Origin: Nageia nagi
Taxonomy: Eukaryota; Pinophyta
Assembly (NCBI GenBank): GCA_050084985.1
Contig: JBITNC010000001.1
Location: 110,484,001 to 110,548,000 of the forward strand
Reading direction: 5' to 3'
Length of the DNA stretch: 64,000 nt
How positions within the stretch are numbered: position 1 is the stretch's first letter; each line of letters starts with the position of its first letter. The translations under genes and the position numbers were made by a program. The notes under the pieces are model-generated. The model searched no databases, was not told where the DNA came from, and saw only the letters and a program-made list of their open reading frames with translations. Of the stretch, positions 1 through 12,249 are shown piece by piece.

Positions 1-1140
1 ATATTCAATCTCTACATCCCTGTAGTTCAAAATAAGGTATCCCTCTATGTTTTTTCAATGAAATGCCTACATATTTCATACACTTTGGACAATACCAATG
101 TATTTTTTATACCCTAAACAATTCTAGAAATACCATCATGTTTCCTACTAGCCATCATATTTTATCAGTAGCACTTGGAAGTTATGAGCTTTAACTATTT
201 TAAGGTGTTTTTTTGGTGGTTTCACTCCATTTTTTATCAATCCACTTCATAGCATTTATGTTAATAAATTATAGAATATGTTTTTAACTCCTATATATTT
301 TAGATAGATCTAATAATAGAATTTTGTAACAATCCATAGTACTTATTTGTTAGTCTTGTAACTCCCATGAAGCTTGATTTCAATATCTCCTTCATTGTTA
401 TATATTGTACTTCAAATTTCTTAATGATATACTATGTTAGCATACAATTATCTCTCAAGATCCACCCTATGTATCATTACCCTTTGGCTGAGCTACAACT
501 TAGATATTTGGTGGTATATAACCTAGTGTAGGTAAAGGATAGTTCTATCTTAGTTGGTATGCTAAAAAACCAAGCAACTATGTATCTATCATCCTGCAAT
601 AGAAATCTATATATCTACAAATATCTCTAACAAAATATGTAGAATGTTATTATGATCCATTAAATATTTCATAAGATATTATATTCTATTATAAAGACTA
701 TACTGTATCTCAGGCTACATGCCTTTTAGTATGATATTTGTTCCTATCTACTCTATACTAGATATGATCATTCTATGATTGGTGTAGCTACTAGTTTTTA
801 CCTTGTAAAACTTGGCCATACTCACATGTTTATATAAATACTAATTGAGACTACTCAAGTAAAAACTTGAGCTTCTTAATCTCAGTAAGTAGTGAATCAA
901 TACTTCTTACTTGAGGGACTCATCTCTCCTCCTTCTCCTAAGGAATATCATCATGAGGTTCCTCCTCCTCTATTTGCATCTCCATATTAGGTATCTACCC
1001 CTTCTAGGGAATCTTTACATCATGGGATCCCTCTTGTACCTAGTCCTTATGAATAATTAACCCTTAGGGATATCACCAACCTACTAGTGTACTCATTACC
1101 CATCGGTAGCCTCATCATCCTCCTCCATATCAAAAGCTAA
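1..1140. other. unassigned AT-rich sequence left of Gypsy element
   Basis: I recognise no gene, RNA or element here. The right end, about 890-1140, is richer in C and T on the plus strand and might be the distal part of the plant mobile domain relic that lies on the other side of the Gypsy insertion (7.4-8.3 kb, minus strand). I could not confirm this by reading frames. Confidence 0.3.
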
Positions 1141-1946
1141 TGATCCAAAATTTGGATCCTTATAGTATTTGATATCAACATGTTCATTATGTTTAATGTG
1201 TTCTATTCTTTTTAGCTTTTTAACACTTCTTCAAGATCAAAAATTTGCTTCAGTTTGAGGGAGATATGTGATTTCTAAGTTTGGGTATTTTTTTATTGAA
1301 AAATACAAGAGGCATAAAAAAGAAAAGAAAAAATTAATTTTTAAGTTCCTTTTTATGTTTATTTTATTACATCATGTTTTAGAGATCATTTTCCTCTTTT
1401 TGAAACTTTTTACAATTCATAAAATCAACTTTATGATCAAAAGTTATTGCATTTTAAAGTATGCAATTTTTTTAATGAAATGGGGGGCATTTGGAGGCTA
1501 GATTGTGTGGGGGCATTTTGGAGGCTAGATTGCAAGCTACCAAGTGGCACCATATTATTGGATCCACCCAATTTATTGATATTTGCATGTTTCTAAGGTG
1601 TTGTTTTATTTTTTATTGGCTTAAAGTTCTATTTTTGGATTGAAGCTATTTTGTAATCCTATAATATTCTAGAGAGCATGATTTTTCTTGTTTGGAAGCT
1701 CATTTTAGGGGAGTTTTGTAACCATTTGAGCTCAAATCTAAACTATGGATATATAAGCCAAATGGGTATCCAAATATGGTGTTTTTGTTATTTTTCCTAG
1801 TTGTAAAATCATCCAAATTTGATCCCAAAAATTGTATAAAATGGGAGTGAATTGGATGTGCTGAGGAAGGAAGCTTGTTGGAGAGTATAGTTTAGTTTTG
1901 TGGTGTTTTTTAAATTTGAAAGTGTGTATGTGAATGTGAGGATAGG
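1141..1946 (+). repeat. left LTR of the 1.1-7.15 kb Gypsy element, 3' truncated
   Basis: This matches 6141-6900 with scattered substitutions and small indels. A TATATAAG box lies at about 1750-1757. The matching stretch of the right LTR reads differently there, so only this copy keeps a TATA box. Similarity stops at about 1940. The right LTR then continues for roughly 250 bp that is absent here, so this copy seems to have lost its U5 end. The bases after the break (GGTATCAGAG, about 1946) resemble the usual tRNA-Met primer binding site. Confidence 0.8.
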
Positions 1947-1957
1947 TATCAGAGTAT
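1946..1957 (+). other. primer binding site-like sequence (tRNA-Met type)
   Basis: GGTATCAGAGTA closely resembles the common plant LTR-retrotransposon primer site TGGTATCAGAGC. It sits just inside the left LTR homology, as expected. Confidence 0.5.
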
Positions 1958-2109
1958 TTGATTGAATTGGGATTAACCTATATTTTATGAGGTTTGTTGT
2001 TGGGTGTTTAAAATTTTTTTTGCATGAATAGCAGATTGCAAAGTAGGAGAGGAGAAGAGGAAATTGTAGAAGGAGATCCTAAGATTGGTTCTAGAATTTG
2101 GATAAGGAA

Positions 2110-3040
2110 TAAAAGGGAGATTAACATGGCCAATTAAGGAGGAACTAATTTAGAAAAGCAAATTACTAATCTCACCTCAATATTTCAAAAAATGTCTCTT
2201 TAATTTCAACATTTTCAAGAGCAACAAAATAAGAATACTAAAGGTGAAACTAATGAAGGTAAAAAAATGAGCAATGAGAATACAAATAGTTTCTTTCAAA
2301 AATCTCCTTTGAATCTTAAAATTAAATTTGATTTACCTAGTTTTATGGATAAGTGAATGCTAAAAAATTAGATCATTGGATTAAGCAAATTGAAGTGTAT
2401 TGTAGAATATAAAGAATTGAAAATGATGAGGATAGGATTCAATTATCAACTCTTAAGATGAGTGGAAATGCACTTATTTGGTGGGAAAGTTTTATGAAAA
2501 GTGAAATTAACTCACTTAAATAATGTTATTCTTCTTAAACTCATTTTGTATAATTGCTTAGAGATCAATTTTATGCATTGGGCTACCATCAAAAATGGTC
2601 ATGGAATGGAAAAGCTTCTATCAAGACAAGGGAAAAAATGTGTAGGAAAACACTACAAAGTTTCAAAAAAGGGATAATATGCTAGGTATTTTTCTTATTT
2701 CCCAAGACACTCTTCTAAACTATATTGGTGGTTTACATAATTATTTAAAGTATACTTTATTGATTTTTAATCCAATTGATTTGGATAAAGTTTGTGTACA
2801 AGCCACACACTTAGAAGAAAGAGGGGAATTCATTAAATAAGGGAAAAAGAAAAATGCTTCTAATACTAATAATTATGAAAAGAACAAGGAAAAAAAGAAG
2901 GAGAAAAATAAACTACATATACTACAAAAAAAGAAAAGTCTAAAGATGTTTGTACTCATTGTAAAAAGGAAGGTCATTTAGAGGCTAAGTGTTGGAAACT
3001 GCATCCTAAATTATGCCCTAAACCTAAAGGTTAAAAGAAA
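2110..3040 (+). pseudogene. gag relic with CCHC zinc knuckle (Gypsy)
   Basis: This is the nucleocapsid/capsid part of the 1.1-7.15 kb Gypsy element. A CX2CX4HX4C zinc knuckle is readable at 2951-2992, followed by basic residues. Upstream, a segment near 2470 includes ALIWWE, typical of Ty3 gag. Several in-frame stops break the frame, for example around 2356 and 2521. Ty3-type Gag packages the element RNA into virus-like particles, and this copy cannot make a full protein. Family assignment rests on the motifs and on the order with the pol domains downstream. Confidence 0.72.
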
Positions 3041-3103
3041 TAAGAACATACTATTGCTAAAGAAATTGAAGATGGTTTTGAAATAGATGAGAAAATAGCA
3101 TGT

Positions 3104-3565
3104 ATGGTCTTGCATAATTCATCTAATGAAGATGAAGAAAAGAAGAAAATTGAACTTTTTCACATTAAGGTACAAGCTAAGAAAATAAGGGTTGGTACAT
3201 TGTTTGATCTTGGTTCACAAGCGAACCTAATTTATGAGGAATATGTAAGATCACTTGCACTCACTACTCAACCACATCTACACCCCTATCCATTGGGATG
3301 GGTTCATAAAAAGTCTAAGTTGGAGGTAACTAGACAATGCCAATTGAAATTTGGGATTAACAAGGATTACATTGATGAGATTTTACTTGATGTTGTACCT
3401 TTGGATATTTATGGGATTGTGCTTGGAAGTCCTTATTTATGGGATAGAGATGATTTATTATATAGAATGGAAAATAAATGTAGACTCATAACAGATGTAG
3501 TTGAATACATAGTTAATGCTCATCAAAATAAGAAAAATAATATTTCTTTGATTACTACAAGATAA
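3104..3565 (+). pseudogene. retropepsin-like protease region (Gypsy pol, N-terminal part)
   Basis: An open stretch of 153 codons. The segment around LFDLGSQANLI (about 3201-3233) matches the retropepsin active-site region, with the usual D-S/T-G triad reading D-L-G. Downstream comes an ILLDVVPLD...VLGSPYLWD-type sequence, characteristic of Ty3 protease domains. Soon after the stop at 3565 the sequence jumps to the middle of reverse transcriptase, so the protease-RT linker and the first part of RT have been lost. D-L-G in place of D-S-G suggests an inactive or drifted enzyme. Confidence 0.7.
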
Positions 3566-3609
3566 GCAAAAAGAATGATTAATACAAGATAAATTTTTAC
3601 ACTTGCAAA

Positions 3610-4463
3610 AAGTTAAGTTCTTTACAAAACATGATTTAAGGAATGGTTATCATCAAGTACAGGTTAAAGAAGAGGTTGTTTAAAAAATTGCTTTTAAACC
3701 TAGGTAAGGATTATTTAAATGGTTGGTTTTACCATTTGGTTTATGTAATGCTCCTACTACTTTTATGAGAGTTATGAATAAGGTTTTTACATCTTTAATT
3801 TATGATTATTTTTTTATTTTGTATCTTGATGATATTCTCATTTATACAAATGATTGGGATGATCATAAGGTGCATATTTGTGACATTTTTGAAGTGTTAA
3901 GGGAATCTGAACTCTATTTGAAGATGTCTAAATGTGAGTTTGTTAAGAAAAGTTTAATCTATCTTAGCCACATGGTAGGTGAAGGTTAATTGAGGATAGA
4001 TCATATAAAAGTTGAGGTTGTGTCAAAATAGCCAACTCTCAATAATGTGACTAAAACTAGGATTTTTCTTAGAGCTATGTAATATTTACAAAAATTTATT
4101 GCTAACATTTCTATAATGCTTTTTCCACTCCATGCTATTACATGAAAGAGTCATGGATTTTAATGGGGAGGAAAATAACAACATGTTTTTGATTTTCTTA
4201 AGAATAAAATTAGTAATGCTCTAGTGGTTGCTTTACCTAATATTCAAAAGCCTTTTAAAATTGAAACTACTGCAAGTGACTATGCTATGGGTGCAATTCT
4301 ATTGCAGGAAAGACATTTGGTTTGTTACCACTCAAAAATGTTTAATAGTGTAGTAAGAAACTATCCCACTTATGACAAAGTGTTATTTGGATTAGTTCAA
4401 AGTGTGAAGAAATGGAAATATTATTTGGTTGGTAAAGAGAAAATAATTCATATAGATTATTAA
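3610..4463 (+). pseudogene. reverse transcriptase and RNase H relic (Gypsy pol)
   Basis: The RT palm is readable: a frame including RNGYHQV (about 3640), then PFGLCNAPTTF, then the catalytic YLDD at 3822-3833, then the thumb region to about 3989. RNase H follows at 4224-4463, with an ETTASDYAMGAILLQ-type start. In intact elements these domains copy element RNA to DNA and remove the RNA. In-frame stops at about 3681, 3706, 3987 and elsewhere interrupt it, and the RT fingers are absent. This is clearly a broken copy. Confidence 0.85.
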
Positions 4464-4789
4464 CCCGTATAGTATTTACAATCACAATCTAAATTGCAAC
4501 AATCTAGACAATTTTGTTAGATGGGATTTTTGCAACAATTTCATTTGGTCATTAGATATAAAAAAGATTCTCAAAATAAGATTAATGACATGTTGTCTAA
4601 AACACCAATAGTGGAAACTATTGTTATTATGCAAAATAGTTCTTTGATGCATGAGGGTTATAAAGAATAGTATGTTGATGATCCTAATTTCCAAATCATA
4701 TATCATAAATTGAGTCATGGTAATGATGTTGGAAATATTGACTTTCATGTGCATGATGGATTACTTTATCATTTAAGAAAACTTTGTAT

Positions 4790-6100
4790 TCCTATTAGTG
4801 AGAGGAATGATTTGATTAGAGAAAATCACACTTCTCATATTTTAGGACACTTTAGTGTTGGTAAGAATCTTGCTAATTTGTAAAGATATTGTTATTAGCC
4901 TAAAATGAAATAACATGTATCCAGGTATATCAAAGGTTGTATGTTATGCAGTGTTAGCAAACCTAGTAATAGGAAGTTGGGTCTTTATATCCCATTGTCT
5001 ATTCCTACAAGACCATGGGAGAGTATTTGTATGGATTTTATTAGAGGTTTACCTATTTCTAAGAGAGTAAATGATTATTTATTTATGGTTTTGGATAGAT
5101 TCAATAAAATATGCATACTAATTTCATGTAAAAAGACTATGATAAGTTAGGAGAATGCTAATCTCTTCTTTACTCATGTGTGGGTACATTTTGGTCTTCC
5201 TACTTCTATCATTTCTGATAGGTATTCTAGGTTTCTTGGTAAATTTTAGACTACTTTATGGGGAAAGATGGATACTAAGCTAAAGAGAAGTACAACATTC
5301 CATCTACAAATAGATGGGCAAACATAAGTGGTAAATAGGATATTGGTACACCTTTTATAAGATTATTATGGCAAGCATCCTAATACTTGGGATGAGAATT
5401 TAAGTTATATACAACATGCATATAATTGACCTATACACTCTTCTACTAACAAATCACCTTTTGAAACATGTTTTGGTTATTCTACAAAGTCACATTTCGA
5501 TATGGCCTTTGGTGATGGAGATAGTATTCTTCATAGTGAGGAGGATTGGGCAAATAATTTTATTGAGAGGATTAGGTTGATTCATTAGAAGTTGAAGGAA
5601 CAATTGGAGAAGATTCAAGAAAAGTACAAAGAGATGCATAATCTTTATAGAGTGGATCACAAATTTTAGGTTAGAGATTAAGTATAGCTTCATCTTAGCA
5701 ATGAAAGACAACATGGTAAGGGTAAAAAGTTGAAATTGATAAGGTTTGGGCCTTTTACAATCATTGATCAAGTTGGAGATAATGCATTTCAGTTAGAACT
5801 ACCACCTTATATATATATATATATTTATTCTATTATTATTATGGACAATTTAAGGTTGTATGCACTAGCCTTGGTTTCAGAAGATACAAGTGTCATGTTG
5901 CCATCCATAGAGGATTTATCCCCTAACCACATGAGTGTTCTAGTTGAAGATGTAGTATTGGAAAAAAAAGGAGATCATTTCATAGTAGTGAACATGAGGT
6001 GTGGCATATTGGATTAAAGGGCCAACACCCATATAAGGTCAATTGGTATGCATTTGATCAAGTGAGGGAACTCTATCCTCACCTTATTCCACCATCCTAA
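4790..6100 (+). pseudogene. integrase and chromodomain-like tail (Gypsy pol C-terminus)
   Basis: The zinc-binding N-terminal region is readable near 4800-4960 (a His pair, then a CxxC-like GCMLCS). The catalytic core starts at about 5000 (PWESICMDFIRGLP) and continues in broken frames through ISDR (5212) to about 5480. The C-terminal region to 5800 is interrupted by a short TA repeat (5806-5824). The last segment, 6005-6100, reads GLKGQHPYKVNW and ends PHLIPPS before a TAA. That fits the chromodomain-like tail of chromoviruses, which guides integration to heterochromatin. The frame carries many stops. Confidence 0.8.
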
Positions 6101-6140
6101 GTGCTTTTCGGGTCAAAGGCTCTCTCTAAGTAGGGAGGAA

Positions 6141-7150
6141 TGATCCAAAATTTGGATCCTTATAGTATATATTATTGACATATTTAGTATTTTTAATGTG
6201 TTTTATCATTATTAGCTTTCTTATGCTTCTTCTAAGTTTGGGTATTTTTTATTAAAAAATACAAGAGGTACAAAAAAGAAAAATAAAAGTAATTTTTCAA
6301 GGCCCTATTTATGTTATTTTATTAATCATGTTGTAGATCTCATTTTTCTCTCTTTGACACTTTTTACAATTCATGAAACTAACTTCATGATCAAAAGTTA
6401 TTACATTTTGAAGTATGTAATTTTTTTAATGAAATGGGGGACATTTGGAGGCCAGATTGCATGGGGGCATTTTGGAGGCCAAATTGCAAGCTGCCAAGTG
6501 GCACCATATTATTGAAATCACCTAATTTATTGATATTTGCATGTTTCTAAGGTGTTGTTTTATTTTTTTATTAGCTTAAAGTCCTATTTTTAGGTTGAAT
6601 CTATTTTGTAATCTTGTAATATTCCAAAGAGCATGATTTTTCTTGTTTGAAAGCTCATATTAGGAGAGTTTTGTAACCATTTGAGCTCAAATATGAAATG
6701 TAGATAGATGAGCCAAATGGGTATCCAAATATGGTGTTTTGTTATTTTTCCTAGTTGTTAAACTATCCAAATTTGATCCCAAAAATTGTATACAAAGGGA
6801 GCAAGTTGAATGTGTTAAGGGAGGAAGCTTTTTGGAGAGTATAGTTCAATTTTTTGGTGTTGTTCAGAGCTAAAAGAGTGTATGTGAATGTGAGGAGAGA
6901 TGTTATAAGATTGTAAAGGTATTATGTATTTGAATTCCATCCACTATTGAAGAGAGATTTTATTGCTGGATGTATCCCACACTGGGTGAACCAAGGTAGA
7001 TTCGTTTATCTCTATGTGTTTGGAATTCTATTTTTTTCTCTAGTTTTGCATATATTCTCTCTAATTTTTTCTTTGCAAGCACTTAATGAGATTTGAGTTT
7101 GGAATGATCCTAGAAGAGAATTAATGTTAAATTTTAATTCTATGGTTCAT
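6141..7150 (+). repeat. right LTR of the 1.1-7.15 kb Gypsy element
   Basis: This starts with the same TGATCCAAAATTTGGATCC as 1141 and runs parallel to it until about 6900. It then continues with about 250 bp of probable U5 that the left LTR lacks. The 3' boundary is not fixed. I saw no clear copy of the bases before 1141 (GCTAA) after it. Confidence 0.75.
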
Positions 7151-7379
7151 GGATCAACTATCCAAGAATAATAAACCTCTATCACACCAACATCATCATC
7201 ATTTCCCTCCCTTCTAGACCCTCATGACTAGTAGGATTAGACTCAACATAAATAAGAGGCTCTAGTCCATCTATTCAGATAGTATTCTCAGTTGAAATCT
7301 CATAGGATCAAGAGGTACATCCTATATTAATCCAAATTTCCATATCACATAATCAAACTAAAAATATATTAGAAACTCT

Positions 7380-8310
7380 ATATGATGAGCATTAAGTACT
7401 CACCCCTAATGGATGCTCGATAACTTCTTTTCCATCTCCTTTGATAGTGAAAATTATCTATAAGGAGTAAATATTACATGATCAAGAATTAGGTGACTCA
7501 ATACCCCTTGATAATAACTAAGATCATAATGTACACCATTTGTAGGCCTATTATAATAATCATCTCTCCACCTCCTAATGCTTACATCATATGAAGCTAT
7601 ATCAGTAAACCTTAAGTTAGATAGCCCATTAGGGTATGCTATAGCAAAGTGCTTATACACCCAAGCCTATAGGATAATAGTCACTACCAATGAAGCCCTT
7701 TGAACCTTAGTATGAAAGAAAATGTCTTTATAGCACTATGCCAATAATATGGGTGCCCATGCAAAGACAATACAATCCCATGCTCAACCATGTGATAATG
7801 ACCTGAATCAATGACCAAGGAAAATGATCATTACTAGTATCCAAAAGGGTATAACATTGGATCAATCCCATTAAGTATGAAAATTAGATCCATCATTATG
7901 AATCCTCTCTCCATAGCTAGAATAATCTAATACCTCTCAAGATAATCTCATGCATAATGCCTACTATCCTGTCTACACTATAAAGATATGAAATGGTGAT
8001 CTAAGGATCATTACTATCAAAAATGTATTAGATACATTGACCATAAATGTATAGTTGATAGAGATGATAAATATTCTCTATTGTAATCATCATCTCCCTT
8101 GTAGGGAGATGAAGATGGAGGTTATAGGATCTCATTGCTCAAGCAAGGGTGGTACTAAGGAATAATCCCAATGAATATGGCCCATGTAGGTTTTAACACC
8201 AAATATTTTGGCCTTAAGGAAGTCAAGGTCCTCATAAAATAAATATCATCATCCCTTGACCAATATTGAGGGATATCATCCCTTAGGATCTAAGGCATCC
8301 CTAACCTATA
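7380..8310 (-). pseudogene. plant mobile domain (PMD / aminotransferase-like) relic
   Basis: On the minus strand, starting near 8135, a frame reads HLPTREMMITIENIYHL. This matches the conserved opening of plant mobile domain proteins (FHLP-GEMT-TLEDV). Further downstream on that strand, near 7750-7660, A-x-CYKDIFFH and AWVYKHF match the PMD block in which a conserved Leu-Tyr-Arg segment is followed by WAWERF. An open segment at 7660-7454 ends with FTPYR, also a PMD feature. PMD domains occur in plant MAIL1/MAIN-type proteins and are carried by Mutator-like and Gypsy elements. Stops and frameshifts separate the blocks, so this is a relic. Whether it came from a host gene or a transposon cannot be told here. 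Confidence 0.6.
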
Positions 8311-9035
8311 AATTTAAAATTTTAAAATAATATTAATGAGTGATACATTAATCCTATAAGCTTAACATGATAAAAATAAATATTCTTAAAATGAAATAAT
8401 AAAATCTATTAATTAATTTATTTTACAAAAAATAAATACAACATAAGAGAATCATTGATGATTCTATAAAACTTTATCAAAGTCATCAACATCCACTAGC
8501 TAAATGTTAGCAACTCTATAAACCTTAGGCATAGGGAAGAGACCTCACAACCAAAAATTCCAAAAACTCTAAAATACCTAAAATTGACCCAAAATGATAA
8601 AATAAAAACTTAAAAAATATCTACGATTAACAATAAATATTTCTATGATTTTTTTTTTAATTTTAGCCTAAAACTAGTACATTTTAGCAAAAAAATAAAA
8701 AGACAAATTTTAAAAACCCTACCTATAGACCTCAAAATTGTAATCATTAGTAAACACAAATAAATAAATGGCCTATGAATATATAATGATTATACAATAA
8801 TATGCTCTATATTAGATCATAACAAATATACATGAAACACATAAACCTTATACAAAGTGAGTATATTTATACAATCCTCAAAACCAAATGATAATGAGTC
8901 TTCATAGAATTAAGATTAGCTTTAAGATGAGCTTGTAATAGATATTCATAAGAGTGAAGAAATGATTCAAACACCAAAATCTAGATCTCTTGATCTAAAT
9001 GATGTATGCTACTAGCAATGTGAGAGCAGAACACT
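8310..9035. other. unassigned AT-rich sequence
   Basis: I recognise no coding segment, repeat or RNA here. It separates the PMD relic from a partial dispersed LTR on the minus strand. Confidence 0.4.
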
Positions 9036-9039
9036 GCTA

Positions 9040-9456
9040 GTTACATGAATCTAAATGTTTTATGTAGTGCATAAGAGAGAGAAGTTCAAAGCTCAGAGTA
9101 TAACAAATTCTCAATGATAGGTGGCATCCAAAGACACCATTATAGTTTACAACCACCTATTAGAGTTCTTTGTCATATCAAAAGATTCCAATCTATGGAA
9201 GCCAACCTATTCCTCCCATATTTCTAACATGCAAATGATATAAGGATTGAGTTTGATTTCAATAATAATAATCTTTGCCATATTCAAGATAACTTAAAAT
9301 ATAAACCATGGTAAATGATATTGCATTGGTCCTAGCACATGGTATTACATTATAATATTAATTTTATCTTAATTTATGTATTATATGCATTTAATCATTT
9401 AAGAAGTCCAAATATGGTTTATTAAATAAATAATAAATCATTTTTAGGCATCTACA
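9040..9456 (-). repeat. partial dispersed LTR, related to copies at 58.6 and 61.4 kb
   Basis: Read on the minus strand from 9456, it begins TGTAGATGCCTAAAAATG. It matches the LTRs of the 58.58-61.91 kb element through phrases such as TTTACCATGGTTTATATTTT and GATAGGTGG...GCCACCTAT, ending near 9060. The 3' portion of the LTR (ending GGGTCTACA in the other copies) is not present, so this is a truncated LTR. Confidence 0.72.
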
Positions 9457-9459
9457 CTA

Positions 9460-11500
9460 CCTCTTCTCTAATTGGCCTTATCTTGGTAGTCATTCTTCTC
9501 TTGGGTGGCATCCCAACTCTTTGAAAGTGATAACATGGGAATATAGTAGGTCAAAAGAAAAAATCTCATATGGAAATGAAACAAACAAAAGTAGCTTTGA
9601 GGAAATTTCAAAAGTAAAATATGAAAATGACTTGGAAAATTTTTATTTATAAAACCCTCATCAATGGACATTAAAATTTGAATTAAAGTTATCAATGATT
9701 AAATTTAAAAGTCAACTATTCTAGATAAATGCTAACAAATCAAAAAATAAAGTTAAAATTTATAAAAACTACCTATATTTGGTTATTTTCTCAATAATTG
9801 AGCATTGTTCAAAATAACTAATTTGAAGTACATATCAAAGTTGAAAAGTTTCAATCATGAATAAATATAATATAATGATCTTTTGCAAATTATCATCATG
9901 AGACCCATTCTACTAGGATAAGAGAAGAATAATCAAAGCTAACTTGTATACATAAAGGAAACATCATGTCACATACCTACCTCAAAATATCATATGGAGA
10001 TGAACCAAAGTATCATCATATACCTATCTAAAATAATAGCTTACAAAAATTAATATAAGCTTCACTTTGATGTACAATACAATTATTGTTAAAACATATC
10101 AATTACAAATATAAAAATCCTATTTAATCATGGTTTAACTGATCAAATTTACCTTATTTTAAGAATAAATTATTTATAACATCACCAAAAACTAAAATTT
10201 GCATGTTAAGAAACTTTTGCATATCAACCTATCTTGAAATTTTCTAAATTATCTTCTATATGCATCAGTGGATAATCCAAAAAAGGGAAAAATATAGACA
10301 TCAAAATATGACCCTTCTTATGGACCATTTAAATGGAAATGATTTTAAATCATATGATATTCATTTAAATATTATTTAAAAAAAATTAAACTAGGTGTAT
10401 AAGTCTCTAGTGTTCACTATCCAATTAAGAGAAATTGATTTAGAATATCAAGATTCATATATTAGATATTAAAAATTATATAAATAAAAAATGAGTTATT
10501 AGAATGAATCATTATAAAAATCTCCAAATTAGGGATGATTCATGGGTCAATCCACAAATTGTAGTGCATTATCACCCCAATTTAGATCTAGAAAGGCTAC
10601 ATTATCAAATGTTGTACCTGATAAATCTAAGTTTTTAATAACCCTTGCATCCTATAAATACATAGATACATATAAAGAGATCCTATTTTGAATATACCTA
10701 TGCTGAAATTCGACCAAAAATGAGTTCACATATAAGTATTTTGATTTAATTTTGGATATCACATTGATACTTTTAGTTATGATATATTTTGTTATCTAAT
10801 ATATAAGCATATATTAATATGTTGTATAAGCATGTGTGTAGGATCCACATATGTTGAGCATTGGAAGTTAATATCATATTGAGACAAAAGTGATTATAAT
10901 CCAAATCTCAATAAAATTAAAAATTAATCAAAATAGAGTACATTAAATTTTGTAGAATCTAAAAAATCAAAATTGTCAAATATTTATCATCATACACCAA
11001 TGACTTATTATAATTATTAGTGACTTAATGGTAGATGTTGACAATCCAATCATAGAGTAGAACAAAATAGAAAAACACAATTTTGGAAAAACCCCATATA
11101 GGTATTTTGAATTTACAAATTCGAGCATTATATGACTATTTGAGGTCACCATAAAAGAGCAATAAAATTATCATTTTTTAATAATATAATTTATTTTATT
11201 TGATAATAGGGTTGCCTTTTTGGGTGTACAATATTGGCACATGCAACTTATCTATTATTGGCTCCATATTTATTGAGATATCCTCAACTTGTTATTTCTT
11301 TCTTTTAATTTTTTTAAAAATAGTACCACTTTATATCTTATCAAGTTGGTAATTTTCATTTATGAGGATATATCAACATTAAGAAATAAGATAGTATGGA
11401 AGTATAACATGTATTCAATCTAGTAAGATGTTAAATGTTATAACTACAAAATTTAGCCTATATAACATCAACCATAGAGTCAAACCTTGGTGTATTTTTT
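9460..11500. other. unassigned AT-rich sequence
   Basis: About 2 kb of very AT-rich sequence with no coding segment I can recognise on either strand, no long open frame and no evident repeat. Confidence 0.4.
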
Positions 11501-11529
11501 TATTTTTTTTCTCATTCTAATTTTATTAC

Positions 11530-12025
11530 TAACTCTACTACCCATGTTAGACATAGAGTCAAGCTTGGCATTAGGAAAACATAATGAAAGAGTCAAGCAT
11601 AATGTCAGGGGCATCAAAAATAGAGTTAGACATCATGTGTAGAAGAGTTAGCCATAGAATCAATTCAAATTTAGTCATAGAGTCAAAAAAGCTATAAGAT
11701 AAAGTCAGCCATAAAGTTATAATAAAGTAAAAAAAGCTACGAGGTAGAGTCAGGCATAGCATTAGAATAAAATCGAAAAAGCTTTAAGGTAGAGTCAATC
11801 ATAGAGTTAGAATAGAGGTAGAAGAGGTATAATGTAAAGTTAGCCATAGAGTCATTTGAGAGTCAATTTTAGAGTCAATTTGGAGTCAATTTTAAAGTCC
11901 ATTTAGATTCAATTTTAGAGTCAATTTAGATTCAACTTTAGAGTCAGATTAGATTCAATTTTAAAGTTAATTTAGATTTTGTTTAGATTCAATTTGAGTC
12001 AATGTAGATTCAATTTTAGAGTTAG
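11530..12025. repeat. GAGTC/GAGTTA tandem-like array, left block
   Basis: Dozens of variants of AGAGTCA, AGAGTTAG and GATTCAATTTTAGAGTC follow one another. The first part has a longer unit of about 50-60 bp (a phrase like AAAAAGCTATAAGGTAGAGTCAG recurs). The second part, from about 11845, has a short unit of roughly 20-25 bp around TTTAGATTCAATTTTAGAGTC. Position and character fit a CACTA subterminal repeat region. Confidence 0.75.
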
Positions 12026-12249
12026 AATTCCACTTCTAAAAATGGCTATTATTAATGCAATTTTATGTATTTTTTTAATACATACATACAATTATAAATT
12101 ACATACATACTTTAATATATACCAAATTCTTATCTAATTTTAAAAATAAATTAAATTCATTCATACATACATATATACATACATTGATAAATTTAAGTAC
12201 TATAGACATATATTTCAAACACATAATATTGTACCAAATGTCTCAAAAT

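Larger units (their letters stand above)
1141..7150 (+). mobile_element. degenerate Ty3/Gypsy LTR retrotransposon (chromovirus-like)
   Basis: The two ends share a long direct repeat. Both copies start TGATCCAAAATTTGGATCC, at 1141 and 6141. Between them, in plus-strand order, are a gag relic, a zinc knuckle, an aspartic protease region, reverse transcriptase, RNase H, integrase and a chromodomain-like tail ending at 6100. A purine-rich tract (AGGGAGGAA) sits just before the right LTR, as expected of a polypurine tract. Stops and frameshifts occur throughout, and the N-terminal half of the reverse transcriptase is missing. The element cannot encode its own proteins. The right boundary is uncertain by tens of bases because I could not find a convincing target duplication. 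Confidence 0.88.

Noticed and set aside
1268-1501. 77-codon frame near the left end
   Set aside because: It lies in the left LTR, is Phe/Lys/Ile-rich from AT content, and is not kept in the right LTR.
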